DNA from: Nepenthes gracilis | Taxonomy: Eukaryota; Streptophyta; Magnoliopsida; Caryophyllales; Nepenthaceae | Direction: 5' to 3' | Assembly: GCA_033239525.1 (NCBI GenBank) | Contig: BSYO01000013.1 | Coordinates: 11,804,501 to 11,868,500 of the forward strand | Length of the DNA: 64,000 nt | Shown here: piece after piece, positions 8,985 to 20,880 of the stretch | Position numbering within the stretch: the first letter of the stretch is position 1 | Layout of the letters: the number at the start of each line of letters is the position of its first letter | The notes under the pieces: model-generated | The model's database searches: none | The model's input: only the letters and a program-made list of their open reading frames with translations | Told to the model about the DNA's origin: nothing | Translations under genes and position numbers: made by a program

Positions 8985-9401
8985 AAATCCAAGAATCACA
9001 CTGTAACCCCTGAGAAAGACCAGCAGCTCCACTGAACAGCCCTTTCTACACCAAGCAGATAACTGGCCAAGTGCCAACAGCAACATCACCAAAACAGAGC
9101 AGCACCATAAGGGCCATCTCCCATCATCAAATGGACAACAGCCAGGCAGAATGCATGGCTACAGATCGAAGAGATGCTACATTATTCGAGGCAGCAAATT
9201 CATACAACATTGAAAGAAGGCCATTGGCTAAAATCCAAAATGCCAACGGCACCAGGCGCAGCAAACACACCAGCATAAATAGTCAACAGCAACAGGATTC
9301 TGCATCAAAATTATCAGTAAGGAATTCACACCCAGCATGGGCAAAAACCAAATACTGGATTTATTGGATCCAAACAAAACCCGCAGACGCCACCAGCACT
9401 T
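8985..9401 (-). mobile_element. CTG-word-rich LINE body, right flank of unit A
   Basis: Continuation of the older copy found at 1-457. CAGCA-rich, without a convincing gene. Confidence 0.45.
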
Positions 9402-9580
9402 TTTTTTTGGTAAGTAAGTATTTTAGATTATAGGGAGAAAAATTACAAAATCTATGTTTTATCTCCAAGTATTTTGACTTGGATTTAAAATATAAAAAGC
9501 TAGGGCATACCCCGAGCAAACGGTACAACAGATAATACCAAAATAGCCTCTAAGAGGACTACGTTCAACAGAAAATAACT
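9402..9580 (-). mobile_element. Short LINE 3' end
   Basis: Poly(T), GGTAAGTAAGTATTTT, a hairpin (TCTCCAAGT ... ACTTGGA) and GGGCATACCCCGAGC. It ends where the next poly(T) begins, so it is either 5'-truncated or split by its neighbour. Confidence 0.75.
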
Positions 9581-9770
9581 TTTTTTTTTTGTAAGTAAGT
9601 GTGTATTTTGGATTAACGGGAGAAAAATTTACAAGAAACTATGTTATAACTCCAGGTGTTTTGACATGGAGTTAGACATAAAACGCTAGGGCATACCCCA
9701 AGCGACTAGTACAGCAGAGGATACATCAGAAGACCTCTAAGAGGATCGCTCTAACAGAAATAGAAAATGA
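9581..9770 (-). mobile_element. LINE 3' end, possibly nested in the previous one
   Basis: Poly(T), GTAAGTAAGTGTGTATTTTGG, a hairpin with AACTCCAGG / CATGGAGTT arms, and GGGCATACCCC. The 'GTG' spacer after GTAAGTAA groups it with the copies at 472 and 22623. A CAG-rich body continues to about 10768. Confidence 0.7.
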
Positions 9771-10768
9771 ACAAAGTCATTTTACATAAGCAGATTCACC
9801 AAAAAAACTGCCCAAAACCAAAACACCCCAAGTACAGGAAGCAGAAGACAGCAGCAGCTCTCCCACCGCCGGCTGCTACACACCAGCAGCAGAAAATGCA
9901 CCGATCTTCAGAAACCAACCAGCACAGGGAGCGACAATCAGCAATGGATCAACAGCCAGTAGTCCACCAAATTAGATGCAGAGCGGCATCACAGTCCAGC
10001 ATACGAATACAAAGGCCACTACCCAAAATCTGGGTCAGCAGCACACCAGCCACAGCCTTACAAAATTAGCCGCAAGATGATTCCTCCTTCTGTGATAGCA
10101 CAGTGACAGCCTCATAAAAGGCAACACTGTGACAGCAGCAGAGAAGGCATTGCAGCACCTCCTACTTCAGTATCTGCCCTTTACAGCAAAATCAGCAAAT
10201 TCAACACCAATTTGTAACAAAAAGGTCCCAATTCTAGCACCAGATATAAACAAAATCCAGCTCGTTATCAGCTGCTCTCATCCAATGATAGCATATGTAT
10301 TCCTTCAGCACAAGGAAACCCAGCTTTCTACCAGCAAGCTTAAATCAGCAGCAGGGCATTATGGGCATATGTAATAAACTTCCAACTACAACCACTACAT
10401 TGTATCAATCACAAGAGCAACACGGAGACAGCATCATAGAAAGGCTTTACAGCACCTCCTACATCAGTAGCTACTCTTCACAGCAAATTCAGAAACAACA
10501 ACACTCCACTAACAACAAGATCAGTTCCAATTCGCAGCCACAGCTACTGCTCGCATATGCCAAACAGCAGCTTCACCATAAATCAACACGATCATCACTG
10601 GAATACATCAGACCACATTAGGAGCATGGCATAAGCCATACCTCACAGATCCAGATTGACAGCACCAGCACATTCCCAGGATTCCAAAGCCGAAGTATAA
10701 TCAGCCATTATGGTGGACATGATCAAATGCATCCAACATCCAACAACATCCACCGACAAGACATAGTT

Positions 10769-10960
10769 CTTTTTTTGGTAAGTAAGTATTTTGGATTTAT
10801 GGGAGAAAAATTTACAAATTTGATATTTTAACTCTGAGTATTTTAACATGGGAGTAAAACATAAACCGCTGGGGCATACCCCGAGCGACAAGTACATCTG
10901 GAAGTACAAAACAGATCTCAAGGAGACCAACGTTCTACAGGACTTATAGAAAATGAAAAA
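10769..10960 (-). mobile_element. LINE 3' end of unit B
   Basis: Poly(T), GGTAAGTAAGTATTTTGG, a degenerate hairpin (TTTTAACTC ... GGAGTAAAA) and GGGGCATACCCCGAGC. It is probably the 3' end of the unit whose ORF1 C-terminal part lies at 12977-12283. Confidence 0.7.
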
Positions 10961-11493
10961 TATAACAGCACAAAACAGCCGGCGCTATAAAGCCTCACAG
11001 CAACATAGAAAAACCCCAATCCAGGTAATCTACATAGCTATGGAAGCCGGCGCTACAGCAACTTTGTCATCACCATCAGCCATCGAAGACAGTACCAACA
11101 GCCGAGAGAATCAATAGCAGGCACTGTATTCCTCCAGCAGCAAAAACAGCAGTTTCTAGCTTATCAAATCCATGCCAACCGCACAGAAAGTGAGTATGAA
11201 AAAGGAAGGAGACCGACATCAGCTGCCTTCCTGTACAGTCCCGGGGTTTGCATCATACCAACATCTGATGCTGAAGCAGGCGTCAAAATAAGTCAAGTCA
11301 CCACCGCAACAAGCTGCAGCCAAACTCAATGCTAAGCAACAGCATAGCAGTTTGTCAGAGCAGTTCAACCACCAAGAGTAAAAATACATCCCAGCAGGAT
11401 CAGCAGTGATCATTCAAAGATCATAACCGAAAGTGCAACAACCAGCATCAGCAACTTTCAGCCATCCAAAATTCAAGAACCTGTCCCAACAGC

Positions 11494-11525
11494 TGCATGC
11501 TATATAGCATGCTATATAGCATGCA
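11494..11525. repeat. 32-bp perfect palindrome
   Basis: A 14-base block containing GCATGCTATATA is repeated so that all 32 bases equal their reverse complement. It could extrude as a cruciform or fold as a hairpin in RNA. Confidence 0.9.
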
Positions 11526-11880
11526 ACAACATGCATCAACCCACTACATCATACAAGAGAGAAAGCATGCCCATCCAGAAGAGCAATCAGCCGCTCAGAA
11601 CACTGCAGGAAGATCAGATAGCAGAATTCCCCAGCCAGCTTTACCAACAGATACATAATATAGAAGCAGAGGCATTTCAGCACCCCCACTGGCAGCAGAA
11701 CAGCCATTCCAAGGACCACAGAAAACTAGCTCGTCCAGAAAAATTCAACACCCACAGCAAGAACAACAATATCAGAATTGCAGCAGTTACTGCATCAACT
11801 CAAAACCATCAGGCCAGTTGCCCATACACAAGGAACAGCCGATGGTAATGGAGGCCACATATTCAACCTCAATCACACAA

Positions 11881-11935
11881 TACTAGCAGGAGCTGTTTTT
11901 TTTTTTTTTTTTGGTAAGTACTAGCAGGGAGCTGT
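11881..11935 (-). mobile_element. Minimal LINE insertion: tail plus six bases
   Basis: TACTAGCAGGAGCTG (11881-11895) precedes a run of T and GGTAAG. TACTAGCAGGGAGCTG resumes at 11919. The insert is only a poly(A) tail and the terminal CTTACC of the LINE (minus strand), flanked by a TSD of about 15 bases with one extra G. Confidence 0.85.
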
Positions 11936-12282
11936 ACCATCCCAGAGGCCGATACTGTGCTTCCATCCCATCAGAATCCAAAATTACAGCCAGCCTTATG
12001 CTGTTGAACTTCAGTATAAGATGGGGTCTCATCAGCATAGGCAGCTTACCATAACAGTGTCAATTCACCCATGGAAGCAGCAGCAGCCAATAGACCAGCT
12101 GAATCCCATGAGACAAACCCCTCAACAGCCAAATACAATGCCAAAATAATCACCAAAAACGTCTTATACATTTTATTCAGGCTACATGTCAAGCCATAGA
12201 ATGTAGCTGTACAGAACTAACCAAAAACCTCATCAAAACCAAAGCAGCAGGACCCAGACAAAACAACCCCCGCAGCAAAAGC

Positions 12283-12977
12283 CTAAGAGCCAGATGCACC
12301 CCTGGACTTTTGGGAGGAAGTTTTTTTATTTTTCCTAGATTTAGGAGTCTTCCAATTAGACTCCGAGCCCCGCAAGTCCTCTACCAAATAGGAATTAGAG
12401 GAATATTTCTTAGAAATTCTCTTGATAGAGTAAGGGGTAAGCATAAATTCATCTAAATCGACAAGATGGTGTTGGGTCTCGGAATCAGGGGAATTTGCAG
12501 ACAAATCATCCATTTGCATATCCTGGGAGCCATCCAAACCCCTAGATGCATCCGGCAGACAGTATTGATGCACACCATCAGCAGAAGATTGTAAGGGAAC
12601 AATACAATCTTTAGAATCTAAATGGGAGGGGAGAACTCCCTGATTAATATTCCGGTGATCCCCCATATCAGAAGGGAGTGAGCCGGCAAGAGTCCAGCCA
12701 GAGTCCGAGGAGGCCTGAGCCTTGACAGAATGCTGGGAAGGAGATCCAGCAGACACCAGTGAGTGGCCATGGCCAGGACTGACTACAGCATCAGTTGGAG
12801 GCTCAACCGAGAGGCCACCAGCATCCACATTAAGGAGAAATACCAGTGGAGGAGGCAGAACGACCAGTATCATCGCTTGTTTCAGGATGCCGAACACAAT
12901 CATTTTGATTACAGTCGACTGGGACAGAATCAACAGGTTGAGAAATACCAGAATTATTGTTGGCTGTCTTGGATAGA
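12283..12977 (-). pseudogene. LINE ORF1, C-terminal part (unit B)
   Basis: The frame ends DLDEFMLTPYSIKRISKKY and then the basic tail KSRKNKKTSSQKSRG, nearly the same as the ORF1 tail at 7135. A second frame upstream (12977-12840) continues the homology (LSKTANNNSGISQP aligns after the zinc knuckle of the copy at 8007-7966), so a frameshift lies near 12840. The fragment stops at a LINE poly(T) at 12978. The missing upstream half may be the ORF1 piece at 24386-24668. Confidence 0.75.
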
Positions 12978-13223
12978 TATTTTTTTTTTGGTAAGTAAGT
13001 ATTTTGGATTAATGGGAGAAAAAATTATAAAAAATAATATTTTATCTCCAAGTGTTTTGACTTGGATTTAAAACATATGATGTTGGGGCATTCCCCGAGC
13101 AACCGGTACATCAGATAATACCGAAAAAACCTCAAAAGCACAACGTTCAAATATGTAAAATGAGGTTACATAAAAGGAGTCACAAAACCGTCAGCATTGC
13201 AAACGCAGCTTGCTGTTCAGCCA
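12978..13223 (-). mobile_element. LINE 3' end inserted in ORF1
   Basis: Poly(T), GGTAAGTAAGTATTTTGG, hairpin arms ATCTCCAAGT / ACTTGGAT with loop GTTTTG, then GGGGCATTCCCCGAGC. It interrupts the ORF1 sequence directly. I could not find the matching right-hand TSD. Confidence 0.75.
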
Positions 13224-15006
13224 CTTTTTTTTTTTTTGGTAAGCAAGTATTTTGGATTAATGGGAGAAAAATAGTACAAAAAATTTATTTTGTCTCCAAG
13301 TATTTTGACTTGAAGAAAAAACAAAAGACGCTAGGGCATACCCTGAGCGGACAGTACATCTGAATATACAAACAGGCCTCTAGGAGGACAACGTTTATCG
13401 GAGAACGGCAAAATATGACATTTCTATCATAAACAAAAGAGGACACAGCATGCATTAGGTGACACACAAAAATCCACCGTGGCACGGCAAGGCACGACAG
13501 ATGCCAGCAGCACGTAGAAGCAAGAGCCTACTGCAACACGCCAAACCCCAAGGCCAGCAATGCACGCATCAGGATGCACCACCAGCAACACAGCAGCTGA
13601 TTCCACATCCAGCGAAATGAGCACCTGCCTTCAAAAGGCAAACAAATTTGCAACCAGCAACTTAACTTTCTTAAAAAAAAAAACCAGCAACAAGACCCAT
13701 TAACATCCAAAAAATAATCCTTCTCCAAGCAAATGCCAACTGCAATGAGCTCCCTGCAGCATCAACACAGCAGGCAGCAGAGCAGCATCCGAATGCAGCA
13801 CAATCGGCAGGCACATTTGCATCAGCAAGGAAAGATGCAACAGCAGCTGATTCCAGGCCAATCAATTGAGCACATCAGCACACCAACCGGCCAATACTCA
13901 GCATACCAGCAGCACCAAGGGGATAGTTAGGCGCCAGCCAGCATAACAAAAAAATAAATCAAGCTGCTCAACTTCGGCAGCATCACGAACGTAGGCAGCA
14001 GCAGAAGAAACAATGCAGGGACCAGTAGCAGCTACAATCAAAAAAACCAGCATCTCATCTCCACAGCCGAGCGAAAACCAAATGCTGATCAAACCAGAGC
14101 TAGTGATTATAAGACTAGAAAGCAACACATTCCCAGCAACCAGCCACTCAGATGAAACATCAGCACCAGAACCCACAGAGGTCTGGCCCAAAGCAAGTGC
14201 AGCAATATCTCAAACACAGCAGGTCAACATTTCATTACAATAAGGCCTCAACCCACAGCCAGGTCTACCAGACTTCCACCTGCTGCACCTCCAGAACCAC
14301 TTCAGGAGCACCACAGCAGCAGGGCGCCCGCAAATCAGCAGAACCAATAATACCCAATACCAACCACTAACCGACCGCGGAACCAGCATCAGCAAAGGTA
14401 GGACCAAACCCCCTACACCATCAGTTCCAACAGTACATTGGAACAGCAGGTGGCATGGTCAGGACCCCCCCGACAGCCAAATTCAAGCAGTAACAGGAAC
14501 ATAGCCAATAGGATCATCATAAGAGTTTTCACCTGCATCCAAGCCACAAGCGGCTACATTCCAGGACATCCACACCAACCAAAGGAGACCAAAAACCAGC
14601 AACTCCAATTGAGTTTTCCAAACATAACACCACAAAAGTTCCAAAGAAAAACAAGCTAGGCAGAGAATAGGCAACAGATATAGACCAATAAGTTGCAGAG
14701 CCGTCCACCATCACACGATATAGACCAATCCAGCAATGGTATCGTCCACCAACAAAGGTTACCCATCCTCAACCAAGCCACACAGAAAATATCTATACCA
14801 GCACCAGGGACTCCTTCAGTAGGGACCAATTCATTAGACGGAGGAGGAGAGAGATGGTAACACTAGAATCCAGATTCAAGCCAATTGAACTTAACCATCA
14901 CCAAAAAACTAGCCCAGCAGCCAGCAAAAACCACCAGTACCCAACCGAAAAAAGCCACCGGAAGCCACAGCATTGCCCAAGGGAGGAGCCCCCAGTAACT
15001 ACAGAA
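13224..15006 (-). mobile_element. LINE 3' end and CTG-rich body
   Basis: Poly(T), GGTAAGCAAGTATTTTGG, hairpin arms GTCTCCAAGT / ACTTGAAG, GGGCATACCCTGAGC and CCTCTAGGAGG, then about 1.6 kb of CAG-word-rich sequence with no gene. The body appears to resume at 20881-22609 beyond the full-length LINE. Confidence 0.6.
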
Positions 15007-15103
15007 TTTTTTTTTTTTTTTACAAAGGAGATGACCAGGGACGAAAATCATTTTTTTTTTAATATATATATATATAGATATATATATATAAATTTTTTTT
15101 TTT
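15007..15103 (-). repeat. Composite poly(A)/(TA)n tail of the full-length LINE
   Basis: On the plus strand: a T-run, an ACAAAGG-containing spacer of about 30 bases, a second T-run, a TA/GATA microsatellite and a third T-run abutting the ORF2 stop. Poly(A) tails of LINEs often give rise to such microsatellites. How much belongs to the LINE is uncertain. Confidence 0.5.
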
Positions 15104-18100
15104 TTATAAAATCCAACGCCTAGCTAACGAACGGCGCTGGAGACCAGCACGGGGCAAAGAGGCCTTCAGCTTATCGCGAACAGCATTTGATATCTGAGAG
15201 CATATATGGGAAATGTCCTGAGGGAGAGATTTCTCAAAGATACGGTTGTTGCGTTCTCTCCAAATATAATAGACAATAGCCGCCAGAGAGAGGCGTTTGG
15301 ACAAAGCAGATAGATTTTTTCCTTTCCAAATGTGAGCAGCCCATATGACGTTTTGTGACAGGTTTGGGTATGGCCAATGAAACCCGGCATTCCTTTGAAT
15401 GGTGGTCCAAATCGAATTAGAGAACGGACAGGAGAAGAAAAGATGGTCATGATTTTCAGCATCCGAGTCACAAAGAGAGCAGGTCAGAGATAGCTTCGAG
15501 ATGCCGTGAACACGGTCAGATGTATTAAGTCTGCCTTTGATTGCCAACCAAAGGGTAAAAGCATGGGCAGGAATATGAAGAGGGCCCCAGACTAATTTGG
15601 TCCAACACAATTTCAGCTTGGGGGGTGAAAAAGGAGGTAGGCAGACTTAGTCAAAAAAATACCATTATGGCCACCAATCCATCTCAGGGAGTCTTTTCGT
15701 TCAGCATTGGGAAGATAAAGGGGCATGTTGTCGGCTAAGCACGAAACCTCCTGATCATAAGGGTTTGGCCAAGCCCACTGATCATCTCTAATTATCTGAG
15801 ATACCTTGGCGTCACTAGATAGCCCGATTCTGATGACGGCCGTTCGGAGCAAAAGCTATTGAGAGGGCCTCGAGGATGCCAGTGGTCATGCCAGACAAAG
15901 GTATCCATGCCATCTCCGATGATCTTAGAGGTGTGGGCGTACATGAACGGACGGAGACTCATGATTTTCTTCCAACTCCAGGAAGCAGAGTCTGGAACAT
16001 TGAGAGTCCAAATACACCGATCCTTGATTCTAGTTTTGTGGACCCAAGTAGACCAAGCCGAGTCAGGATCTTTAGACAGGATGCGCCAAAGGAGTTTACA
16101 AATGAGGGCTTTATTTTGATCCTGCAAATGCTTGATACCCAACCCTCCTTCGCTCTTAGGGTAGCAGATATCAACCCAAGCCACTTTTGCATTAGCCCTA
16201 CCTTCCGAAGATCCGTTCCATAGGAAACGCCTCAAGATGCAGTCGATCTGATTAGGAATGGATTTAGGGAGGATGAAGATCGAAGCCCAGAAGAGGTGGA
16301 CAGATGAGAGAATCGATGCAACCAATTGTAAGCGGCCTCCAAAAGAGAGCCACCTATTCTTCCAAGATTTAATGCGTCGGGTAATTTTCTCAGTAAGGAT
16401 CGTGCAATCACGAATCGACAGCCTTGTAGAGATCAGAGGGACGCCAAGGTATCTGATGGGGAGAGAGCCCACTTTGAAGCCCAAAACATCAACTATGTTC
16501 TGGGTCAGGGCTGGGTCTTTAGAGCAAATAAAGGTCTCACTCTTATTTATGTTCGCCGACAAGCCCGAAATCCAATGGAATTCCTCAAGGCATTCCTTGA
16601 GAATCCGGATGGAGCACACGTCAGCCTGAGAGAACAGGAGAAGGTCATCGGCAAAGGCCAGCATGACAGTATGAGTTGCTTCGCACTTCCAATGAAATGT
16701 GAAATTATTATTCCTACGAGCCTTAAGATCAATGATGCCATTCAACACCTCCATCACCAGCACAAAGAGGTAAGGGGACATAGGATCGCCTTGGCGAAGA
16801 CCTTTACCCCCTTTGAAGAAACCAACCGCTTCCCCATTAATATTGAGCGAGTACTAGGGGGTGGTAATACATTGCCTAATCCAATTAATCATTTTGGGCG
16901 GGAATTTCATGATGGTCAGGACAGAAATGATGAAATCCCAATGAACAAAGTCATAGGCTTTCATGAGGTCAATTTTCAAAGTACAAGCGAGGAGGCCATG
17001 ACCCAGATGGTGCTTGTGGAGGAGTTCTTGGGCCAGAAGAATGTTGTCACTGATTTGGCGACCCGCCACAAAGGCCGTCTGGCACTTATTAACTAGATAA
17101 GGTAACGTCATCTTTAAACGATTGGCAATGATCTTCGAGATAACTTTATAGATGACGTTACAGCAGAAAATGGGACGGTAGTCAGAGACCAGCCGAGGAG
17201 ACTGAATCTTGGGGATCAGACTAATGATCGTAGAGTTCATTTGTTTGAGGAGCAAACCATGAGTGAAGAAGTCACGGATGGCTTCACAAATAGATTGACC
17301 CACAATATCCCATGCTTCCTTAAAAAAATGGGCACTGAACCCATCAGGGCCCGGGGCTCTATAATCACCTATAGAGAAGATGGTCTTGCGGATCTCGTCA
17401 TCACTTACAGGGCCTTCAAGAAGGTCCGTGAGTGATTCAGGCACCGTGTGGAGGATGTAAGGGCGAATGCGATCCGCGTTAGCTGACCCGTGCGTGCGGC
17501 CAGTCCCAAGAGCCTTACTAAAGTGATCCACAATCAGATTCTGGACATTTTTGATATCATTGATAGGAGTCCCATCATGATCAAGGAGCGAGATGATCCG
17601 ATTCTTATTGTGGTTGCCATTAACAGTCTTAAAAAAGAATTTATTACACTGATCCCCTTCTTTGAGCCACCTTATCTTCGCTTTTTGCTTAGTAAGGTCG
17701 GCTTCCTTGGCCAGTGTATCATGGTAGGCATCCTTGCATCTGCGTTTTTCAAGATGACACACAAGGTTAGGAGGGGTTTGACCCTGGATCTCCTCAAGCT
17801 TTGTCCTCAGGCGGGCAACCTCCTCATGGACATCACCCTCATGGACATTAAGCTTTTTCAGAGCCTTTTTCACCAACTTAAGACGAGTCACCAGCCTGAA
17901 CATCGGATATCCATTGGTGGCGTCCGACCAAGCATCCGCAACCAAGGGGTAAAAATTTGGGGATTTTGTGAGGAAATTATTGAATCGGAACATCCCTCTT
18001 TTCCTGGGGGAAAACCCGGAAGTGAGAATGTCTGAGGCGAATGATCAGAGAGTCTAGCGGGGGGAAAAAGGGCCTTAGCTCGTCTGAATTTATCAAACCA

Positions 18101-18715
18101 GTGACCATTCGCGACCACACGATCAAGCTTTCTGAATATGCGAAGGACGAATCGCATCCGTCATTCCAAGTATAGTGCATACCTTCATGGCAGACGTCGT
18201 CAAGATCGAGTCTCTAAGACAGTAGTCTAGGTCAATCGAGCTTTATTGTGCCGACACCACCCAAGGCCTCGAAGGGGACCTGATGGCGTTGAAATCCCCA
18301 AGGGCAGCCCACGGAGGTTGCCGGATGGTTAGACATCATCCGAAGGCTATCCCAAAGGAGCCTACGAGAGATTTCAGAGTTAGCACCATAGATAAAAGAC
18401 AAGATGCATCGGGTGTTCTCCTCGAGGAAAAGGACTTCAAGATGAACGACTTGATCCTCCGAGGAGAGAACGCGTTAAACCGAGGTGGGATCCCAGCCCA
18501 CCCAAATCCGACCATTCGGGGGACGCAGAGTAATTCATGATCCAAGACCAATTGGGTCTGATTCTGGTGGAGACAGTCAAAGAGTTTTTTTCCGCGACTT
18601 TGGTTTCCACCAAGCCAGCTATACTACACCTATGGGAGCTAATGAGGTTGCAGACTTCATGAGCTTTTACAAACCCATTAAGGCCCCTCACGTTCCAACA
18701 GGCAATACTAGTCAT
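15104..18715 (-). pseudogene. LINE ORF2: endonuclease and reverse transcriptase
   Basis: ORF2 nicks DNA and copies the element RNA. ATG 18715 starts MTSIACWNVRGLNG, the N-terminal motif of the APE-type endonuclease, and VETK supplies the catalytic Glu. RT motifs follow: YRAPGPDGFSAHFFKEAWD and SLIPK (17993-16854 frame), then GLRQGDPMSPYLF and the catalytic FADDLLLF at about 16660-16640. The zf-RVT domain (CSLCDSDAENHDHLFFSC) is in 15610-15104. Breaks include frameshifts near 18550 and 18250, a TAG at about 16856-16854, and shifts near 15800 and 15612. The final codons WIL-stop run straight into the poly(A). Confidence 0.88.
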
Positions 18716-20369
18716 GAATAGAGGGTGAGGGGGGGCTTATTTTTAATCCCCCGAGATTTTTTATTCCTCCGAGCGGAGACACGCTCCTCAGTTTTTGGGA
18801 AAGGGCCACCACTTTTTAGGCATCCAAGAGTTCCAGGAGGAGGATCACGATGAGTAGAGACCATCGTAACATCTGGTGTAAGAGGAGTATGATGATTAGA
18901 AGAGTCAGATAGACCTGGTTCAGAGGAAGATCCATCTGTCCTCAATTTAGGGGAACTGGGTGGCTCAGGATAGCGAGAGGGGCTCCCAGGCTCAGGAGAG
19001 GCAGATGACTTAGAAGGCCGACTAGGAGATCCGATAGCAATATGGCTATGAGGCCGAGTGAGATCAGCCCGGACAACTTCAGGCACCGCAACAGAGTAAG
19101 AGCTATTGCGGCTGGGTGGAGGCTCCTGAAAATCCTCCTGTAAGGCTATAAACGAGTTAGAAGTCGTTATCGCCATACATTCAGTATCTATGGTTAGGGG
19201 GGCCGCACCAGCCGGAGATTTTGAACAGGGGGCCATCCGAGGGGAACCGGGGGATGGGAGGATACCCTGGGAAGAGACCGATTGCTTTGGAACCCAAGAA
19301 GTTTTGAGAGGGTGGCTCTTGTTCCTAATCTTTTCAGGAGCGGTCCTACGCGCCGGCCTATGCTGGTACTCAATTTTGATTTCGCATAGATAATCAGACG
19401 GGTGTTCAGCGCAGCCTCTAGCATGAACCTTAACGGATCCCGGCCGAGGGGCATTGACCCCCATTTCAACACAAACCCTCGCAAAACCCAAACGTTCGAG
19501 TTTTTCAAGAAACAGGTCTAAAAAAGAGGTTTGCCAACCGCACTCGCGATCCAACTTAAACCCAAAGGGGTCCAGTATTCCACCGGGATCCCAGACATGG
19601 TAATCCAGGTAGGGAAGGATTTATGATCCTCACGGGATAAAATCATCCCGGGCCACCATTTTTTAAGAAAGAAAGCATGCCCAGCAATCAACCACGGACC
19701 ATTAGCCAGGCATTTTTCAAGCATTTGGCTTGAGGAGAAGCGGAAGAAAAAGAAACCTGATTCGTTTCCAGCCACATGTTGCAGTTCAAAACGTTTCCAT
19801 ATTTTCTTAGTGATAAAGCTGACAACATTAAAATGGACGAGATCGCCAACGAAATAACCAACAAGGGTGGTACCCCACAAGTCCGACCCCTGTTTAATAA
19901 CCTCAGGAGGGGGGGATAGGATAATATTCTCCAAGTCGGAAGTAACCGGAGGGTAAAATTTCAGAGGACACTTACCTCCAATAGCCCTTTTCTCAACAAT
20001 TGATGCCCAAGAGACACCTGGTGAGCATGAGCCATGATCAATGGTGGGGCATGAGTCATCAATAGTGGTGGACCCAATGGCATTTGAAATCGGGCACTGG
20101 ACCGAGAGCAATTCTGATTGAGCAGTATGACCTGGAAATGAAGCTGGAGGGCCAGACTGGCAGACATCCTTCTCCACAGCTCTCTGCCGAATTACCAATT
20201 CTGAAGGAGAGCCGGCAGAGCACGCCGGTGAAACAAGATCACATGCATTGAGAGGAGAGCCGATTTGAACACCATGGCAGACGGCACCAGGAGACGATGC
20301 CGTGATGGGCATGGCTGAGTGGGAATAAACGGCCGGACCCTGTGAGGCAGAGCAAGATGCCGGCGTCAT
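18712..20369 (-). pseudogene. LINE ORF1 (DUF4283), frameshifted
   Basis: It starts at ATG 20369 (MTPASCSASQG). The DUF4283 domain is clear (FFFFRFSSSQMLEKCLANGP, FFLKKWWPGMILS, EYWTPLGLSWIASAVGKP). A frameshift lies between 19554 and 19518, after which GFARVCVEMGVNA resumes. Where family members have a CCHC knuckle this copy reads EYQHRPARRTAPEKIRN, so the knuckle is missing or deleted. The Pro/Ser-rich C-terminus ends in a basic tail. Its TGA overlaps the ORF2 ATG as ATGA. Confidence 0.85.
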
Positions 20370-20880
20370 AGAAGCGACGGGGGCCTCACCATGGCTGAGT
20401 GGCGCATTCGAAGGGGAAAGAGTAGGGAGAGAGCATAGGAGCCCGGACGAGATGTGGGTATAAGGGGGGGTTGATAGTTCGAGGAAGGAGAAGGAAGCGA
20501 AGAGAGAGGCAACAACGTCACCGAAGGGGAAGAGAGGGAGCGACGAATCTGGCTATGGCGGCAGAAAGCGCCGGACGAAGAAGGGGAGGCGAGTATGAGC
20601 TCAGAGGAAATGGAAGGGGAAGAACTGGATTGGGGCTGGGGGCCGTGAGGCCAGGGTGTGGCGGGCCGGGAGAAGACGTTAGAATTCGGTTTTAGGCAAG
20701 AGGGCAAATGAAGGACGGGGGAAGTAGGCTTCGATGAAATCAGACAGCAAGGCGGAGGGGGGTCGACCGGCGCCATGGGCGCCGGCAAGAGGATGAAGGC
20801 GGGTTCGGCTAGTTTTGAAAACGGGAAGGTCGGGGAAGAAGATGAACAGTGCAGAGAGAATTTCTCGGGCAACCAAGCCC
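20370..20880 (-). promoter_or_regulatory. 5' UTR of the full-length LINE
   Basis: C/T-rich on the minus strand (CCTTC and TCCTCG runs). It contains a 168-codon frame that looks like pyrimidine-rich leader rather than a gene. The 5' boundary is approximate, set where CAG-rich flanking sequence resumes. Confidence 0.5.

Larger units (their letters stand above)
10961..12282 (-). mobile_element. LINE unit B body
   Basis: A CAG-word-rich stretch between the 3' end and the ORF1 fragment. It contains a 32-bp perfect palindrome (11494-11525), the empty-site paralogue (about 11650-11850) and a minimal LINE insertion (11881-11935). No gene is seen. Confidence 0.6.
15104..20880 (-). mobile_element. Near full-length L1-type LINE, inactivated
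   Basis: About 5.8 kb: a CT-rich 5' UTR, ORF1, ORF2 (endonuclease, reverse transcriptase, zf-RVT) and poly(A). It lies within CAG-rich LINE body on both sides. It belongs to a different family from the stem-loop LINEs, because no GGTAAG/hairpin module precedes its tail. Frameshifts and stops prevent function. A clear TSD was not found. Confidence 0.85.

Noticed and set aside
10129..10621. Possible polyglutamine protein
   Set aside because: CAG words are dispersed, not tandem, and frames are short. The stretch is homologous to non-coding LINE body at 6466.
15859..17435. Plus-strand ORFs of 86-182 codons
   Set aside because: They are antisense shadows of the LINE reverse transcriptase.
20366..20872. 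168-codon Pro/Ser-rich ORF upstream of LINE ORF1
   Set aside because: Pyrimidine-rich 5' UTR with no domain; it overlaps the ORF1 start.
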